Assembly: GCF_000282995.1 (NCBI RefSeq)
Contig: NZ_ALEE01000531.1
Coordinates: forward strand, 1 to 7,387
Length of the DNA stretch: 7,387 nucleotides
Source of the DNA: Melaminivora alkalimesophila
GTDB lineage: Bacteria; Pseudomonadota; Gammaproteobacteria; Burkholderiales; Burkholderiaceae_C
Direction of reading: 5' to 3'
In this document: one piece after another, positions 4,713 through 7,387 of the stretch
How the letters are laid out: each line of letters opens with the position of its first letter
Numbering within the stretch: position 1 is the stretch's first letter
Made by a program: the position numbers and the translations under genes
Notes under the pieces: generated by a model
The model's input: only the letters and a program-made list of their open reading frames with translations
Told to the model about the DNA's origin: nothing
Databases searched by the model: none

Positions 4713-6340
4713 GCGGCGTCGCCGCCCGAGTTGCCGTCGCCATCCGTGGGGCGGCCTTCCGCGCCGGCGTCGCCGTGCGCACTGCTCTTGCGCCGGCGCC
4801 GGCGGCGCTTCTTGGCCGGGGCGTCGCCGCTGCTTTCCATGTCGGCGGGTTCGCCGTCCGGCGCCGACGGAGCTGCGGACGGCTCTTGTGCGCGCCTGGC
4901 AGGCGCCACGCGATGCACTGCGCCCTGCCCCTTCTTCTGCTGCTGTTGCGCGCGCTGCTGGCGGCGCTGCTCTTCGCGCACCTGTGCCAGCAGGTCCTGG
5001 CGGCGCGCGTCGTCGGTCACGTAAAACTCCTGCCACCATTCGACCAGACCGTCGGCCACGTCGCCGATGTCGGCGCGCAGGCGAAAGAAGTCGAAGCCCG
5101 CGCGAAAGCGGATGTGCGCCACCATGCTGTAGGGCGTGTTGCCCGAACGCTTGTCGAAGCGCGGCTGCATGACCCAGATCTCGCGCATGTCGGCGGCCAG
5201 CTTGCCGCGCCCCGAGACGTCGCCGATGCGCCGCTCGAAGACCTCGTCGATGGCGCCCTGCAGCGCCGGGAAGGCGTGCTCCCCCTCCTCCAGGCGCCGC
5301 TGCCAGCCCGATTCCACGTCCTGCCACAGCACGCAGGCCAGCAGGAAACTCGGCGCCACCGCCTTGCCCTCGCTCACGCGGCGGTCGGTGTCGGCCAGCG
5401 CCGCGTGCACCAGCGGATCCCCGGCGCGCTCGACCACGATGTCCAGCAGCGGGTAGATGCCCTTCTCCAGCCCCAGCTTCTTGAGCTGCTCGATGGTCGC
5501 GAGCGCATGGCCCGTCTGCAGCAGCTTGAGCATCTCGTCGAACAGCCGGCTCTGCGGCACGTCCCGCAGCAGCGGCTCGCACTCCACCAGCGGCCGCGCC
5601 GTCTTCGGATCGAGCGTGAAGCCCAGGTGGCTCAGCTTGGCTGCGAAGCGCACGGCGCGAATGATGCGCACCGGGTCCTCGCGGTAGCGCGACGCCGGGT
5701 CGCCGATCATGCGCAGCACGCGCTTGTGCGCGTCCTGGATGCCCTTGTGGTAGTCCACCACGACCTGCGTCTCCGGGTCGTAGTACATGGCGTTCACGGT
5801 GAAGTCGCGCCGCGCCGCGTCCTCCTCCTGTGGGCCCCAGACGTTGTCGCGCAGCACGCGGCCGCTGGCGTCCACCGCGTGCTGCATGCCGGCCAGCTGG
5901 GCCTTGCTGGTGCGCTCGTTGCCGGCAACCTGTTCGGCGGCGCTGTTGTCCAGGTAGGCGCGAAAGGTGGAGACCTCCACCACGTCGTGCTCGCGCCCGC
6001 GGCCGAACACCACGTGCACGATGCGAAAGCGCTTGCCGATGATGAAGGCCCGGCGAAACAGCGCTTTCACCTCCTCGGGCGTGGCGTCGGTCGCGACGTC
6101 GAAATCCTTGGGCTTGAGGCCCAGCAGCAGGTCGCGCACCGCGCCGCCGACGATGTACGCCTGGTAGCCAGCCTCCTTGAGCGTGCGCACCACCTCGAAG
6201 GCACGCCGGTCCACCAGCTGCGGGTCGATGCCGTGCACGCTGGCCGGCACCTCCTCGCGCTTGCCGAAGCGCCGGCGCCCTGCGCCCCCCGATGCCGAGG
6301 CGCCCTTGCCCAGCAGCTTGTCGATGAAGGTCTTGATCAT
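4709..6340 (-). CDS. pcnB: Polynucleotide adenylyltransferase, poly(A) polymerase I
   Basis: PcnB adds 3' poly(A) tails to RNA and so marks transcripts for decay. The 543-residue product has the class II nucleotidyltransferase head: YIVGGAVRDLLLG (62-74) and the catalytic DFDVATDA with Asp79 and Asp81. Just after it, IIGKRFRIVHV (100-110) fits the pattern that separates bacterial poly(A) polymerases from CCA-adding enzymes. RRDFTVNAMYYD (177-188) and YREDPVRIIRAVRFA (219-233) are the conserved neck blocks. The region 240-450 fits the helical body. The tail from about 455 is low complexity: a Gln/Arg-rich stretch (455-473), then Ala/Pro/Ser, then a run of six Arg flanked by Lys (510-518), as expected for RNA contact, ending in an acidic/Gly-rich tip. 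The start MIKTFIDKLLGKG is typical. Its ATG overlaps the HAD stop as ATGA and lacks any Shine-Dalgarno, so coupling is likely. A frame continuing upstream to 6961 lies inside the HAD gene and is not real. Confidence 0.96.
   Translation of the reverse strand: MIKTFIDKLLGKGASASGGAGRRRFGKREEVPASVHGIDPQLVDRRAFEVVRTLKEAGYQAYIVGGAVRDLLLGLKPKDFDVATDATPEEVKALFRRAFIIGKRFRIVHVVFGRGREHDVVEVSTFRAYLDNSAAEQVAGNERTSKAQLAGMQHAVDASGRVLRDNVWGPQEEDAARRDFTVNAMYYDPETQVVVDYHKGIQDAHKRVLRMIGDPASRYREDPVRIIRAVRFAAKLSHLGFTLDPKTARPLVECEPLLRDVPQSRLFDEMLKLLQTGHALATIEQLKKLGLEKGIYPLLDIVVERAGDPLVHAALADTDRRVSEGKAVAPSFLLACVLWQDVESGWQRRLEEGEHAFPALQGAIDEVFERRIGDVSGRGKLAADMREIWVMQPRFDKRSGNTPYSMVAHIRFRAGFDFFRLRADIGDVADGLVEWWQEFYVTDDARRQDLLAQVREEQRRQQRAQQQQKKGQGAVHRVAPARRAQEPSAAPSAPDGEPADMESSGDAPAKKRRRRRRKSSAHGDAGAEGRPTDGDGNSGGDAA
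6337..6340 (-). other. ATGA stop-start overlap between the HAD gene and pcnB
   Basis: The minus strand reads ATGA: ATG starts pcnB (6340-6338) and TGA ends the HAD gene (6339-6337). The bases before it are pyrimidine- and C-rich, with no Shine-Dalgarno, so re-initiation by the terminating ribosome is the likely route of translation. Confidence 0.8.
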
Positions 6341-7047
6341 GGTGTGGGAAGGGGTGCGGGAAAGAGATCGAGAATGCGCCAGCCGCGCTCTTGTGCCAGG
6401 GCGCGCAGGCGCGGGTCCGGGTTGGTGGCGACCGGGTGGTCCACCCGCTCCAGCAGCGGCACGTCGTTCAGGGAATCGCTGTAGAAGGTGCTCTCCACGT
6501 CCTCCCAGCCTTGGCCGCGCGCCGCCAGCCATTGCGCCATGCGCTCGACCTTGCCTTCGCGCATGGAGGGCGTGCCGCGGATCGCGCCGGTGTACCAGCC
6601 ATCGGCACCGCGCTCGAGCTCCACGGCAAGCAGGTGCTCGACGCCCAGCGCCTCGGCAATGGGCCGCGTCACGAACTCGTTGGTCGCCGTGATGATCACG
6701 ACCTCGTCGCCGGCGTCGCGGTGCCCGCGCAGCAGGGCCAGCGCCTCCTCGCGGATGGCCGGCGCGATCACCTCGCGCATGAACTGCGCGTGCGCCGCCG
6801 CCGCGGCCTCGGGCCCCTGGCGGCACACGGCCTCGGTGGCGAAACGCACGTAGTCGTGCACATCCAGCCGCCCGGCAAGGTAGTCCTCGTAGAAGGCCTG
6901 GTTGCGCCGGCCGAACTCGGCGCGGTCGCACCAGCCCAGCCGGATGGTGAACTCGCCCCACTCGTAGTCCGAGTCGAGCGGCAGCAGCGTGTGGTCCAGG
7001 TCGAACAGGGCCAGACGGGGGCGCTGCGAAGAGATATCAGGGGGCAT
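6337..7047 (-). CDS. HAD-IB family hydrolase (phosphoserine phosphatase-like)
   Basis: This 236-residue cytosolic protein has all four HAD motifs: LFDLDHTLL with Asp16 (nucleophile), Asp18 and Thr20; IITATNEF with Thr120 or Thr122 as motif II; Lys166 in REGKVERM; and YSDSLNDVPLLE with Asp191 and Asp195 for magnesium. The helical cap between motifs I and II (about residues 25-110) is the C1 type of subfamily IB, the group that includes SerB- and CicA-like proteins. It is probably a small-molecule phosphatase; SerB proper is less likely because the cap and motif II differ from the SerB sequences I recall. The start at 7047 puts the first motif near the N-terminus; no strong ribosome binding site is visible. 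It lies 46 bp after hda and its TGA overlaps the pcnB ATG, placing it in the hda-pcnB-folK operon. The substrate is unknown. Confidence 0.92.
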   Translation of the reverse strand: MPPDISSQRPRLALFDLDHTLLPLDSDYEWGEFTIRLGWCDRAEFGRRNQAFYEDYLAGRLDVHDYVRFATEAVCRQGPEAAAAAHAQFMREVIAPAIREEALALLRGHRDAGDEVVIITATNEFVTRPIAEALGVEHLLAVELERGADGWYTGAIRGTPSMREGKVERMAQWLAARGQGWEDVESTFYSDSLNDVPLLERVDHPVATNPDPRLRALAQERGWRILDLFPAPLPTP

Positions 7048-7093
7048 GAAGGATCTGCAAGATTCGGAAGACGGGCAGGACGGGCACCCAGGG

Positions 7094-7387
7094 TCATTCG
7101 CCCTGCAGCATGGCTTTGAGCAGCGGCACGGTGACGGCGCGCTGCGTGCGCAGGGCGAAGCCGTCGAGGCGGTCGAGCAGGCCGCTGAGGCTGCCCAGGT
7201 CGCGCGAGAAGTGGCTGAGCATATAGTCCACCACCTCCGCCGACAGCGCCAGGCCGCGCGCACGCGCCTGCTGCTGCAGTACCGCGCGGCGCGCCGGCTC
7301 GGTGAGCGGCTGCAGCTGGAACACATGGCCCCAGGCGAGCCGCGAGCGCAGGTCCTCCCTCAGCGGCAGGTCGGCCGGCGGCAGCTC
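7094..7387 (-). CDS. hda: DnaA regulatory inactivator Hda, C-terminal part (5' end beyond window edge)
   Basis: Ninety-seven residues are visible; the frame is open to the right edge, so this is the C-terminal portion. Hda is a DnaA-like AAA+ protein that, with the DNA-loaded sliding clamp, stimulates ATP hydrolysis by DnaA after replication starts. The visible part begins with LPLREDLRSRLAWGHVFQLQPL, matching the DnaA/Hda block that carries the arginine finger (LRSRLAWG). The lid subdomain follows: LSAEVVDYMLSHFSRDLGSLSGLLDRLD, then RAVTVPLLKAML at the C-terminus. There is no DnaA DNA-binding domain IV after it; the protein stops right after the lid, which favours Hda over DnaA. Assignment rests on these patterns and on the neighbour genes. 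It is the first visible gene of the operon, so the promoter is outside the window. An internal GTG at 7324 is not a credible start because conserved sequence continues upstream of it. Confidence 0.9.
   Translation of the reverse strand, partial: ELPPADLPLREDLRSRLAWGHVFQLQPLTEPARRAVLQQQARARGLALSAEVVDYMLSHFSRDLGSLSGLLDRLDGFALRTQRAVTVPLLKAMLQGE

Noticed and set aside
4628..6484. 618-codon plus-strand open frame antisense to pcnB and folK
   Set aside because: It is the mirror of two confidently identified genes in very GC-rich DNA, where stop-free antisense frames are expected. Its protein is Val/Ala/His/Arg-rich and matches no family I know.

Overview
This is a very GC-rich (roughly 70%) chromosomal window packed with ordinary genes and no mobile DNA. 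The gene set, codon use and neighbour order suggest a betaproteobacterium of the Burkholderiales, probably Comamonadaceae. The clues are a DUF4124 protein, a Bug-type solute-binding protein, a flavoreductase of the type often labelled CDP-6-deoxy-glucoseen reductase, and an hda-HAD-pcnB-folK cluster. The taxonomic call is inference from remembered families, not from a search.

Left part (1-2693). The 3' part of a secreted DUF4124-domain protein enters from the left edge on the plus strand. It meets, tail to tail with a 13-bp overlap, a minus-strand YeeZ-like atypical short-chain dehydrogenase, whose best start is a TTG codon. Across a 107-bp divergent gap lies a plus-strand three-domain electron-transfer flavoprotein (2Fe-2S ferredoxin, FAD and NAD domains).

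Middle part (2694-4192). A small, extremely cysteine-rich protein on the minus strand (19 Cys in 118 residues) looks like a cytosolic four-helix-bundle copper-storage protein (Csp3-like). Its leader carries an imperfect inverted repeat that abuts the ribosome binding site. Divergent from it is an orphan periplasmic Bug/TctC-type solute-binding protein with no transporter membrane genes beside it in the window.

Right part (4209-7387). A minus-strand operon reads, in transcription order, hda (3' end only; DnaA inactivator), a HAD-IB phosphatase-like hydrolase, pcnB (poly(A) polymerase I) and folK (HPPK, folate synthesis). HAD/pcnB and pcnB/folK each overlap by the four bases ATGA, which indicates translational coupling.

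No gene-free stretch exceeds about 145 bp. I saw no tRNA, rRNA, CRISPR, insertion sequence, attachment site or convincing intrinsic terminator. I found no new multi-gene system. The most interesting item is the copper-storage-like protein with its structured leader, followed by the poorly named flavoreductase.
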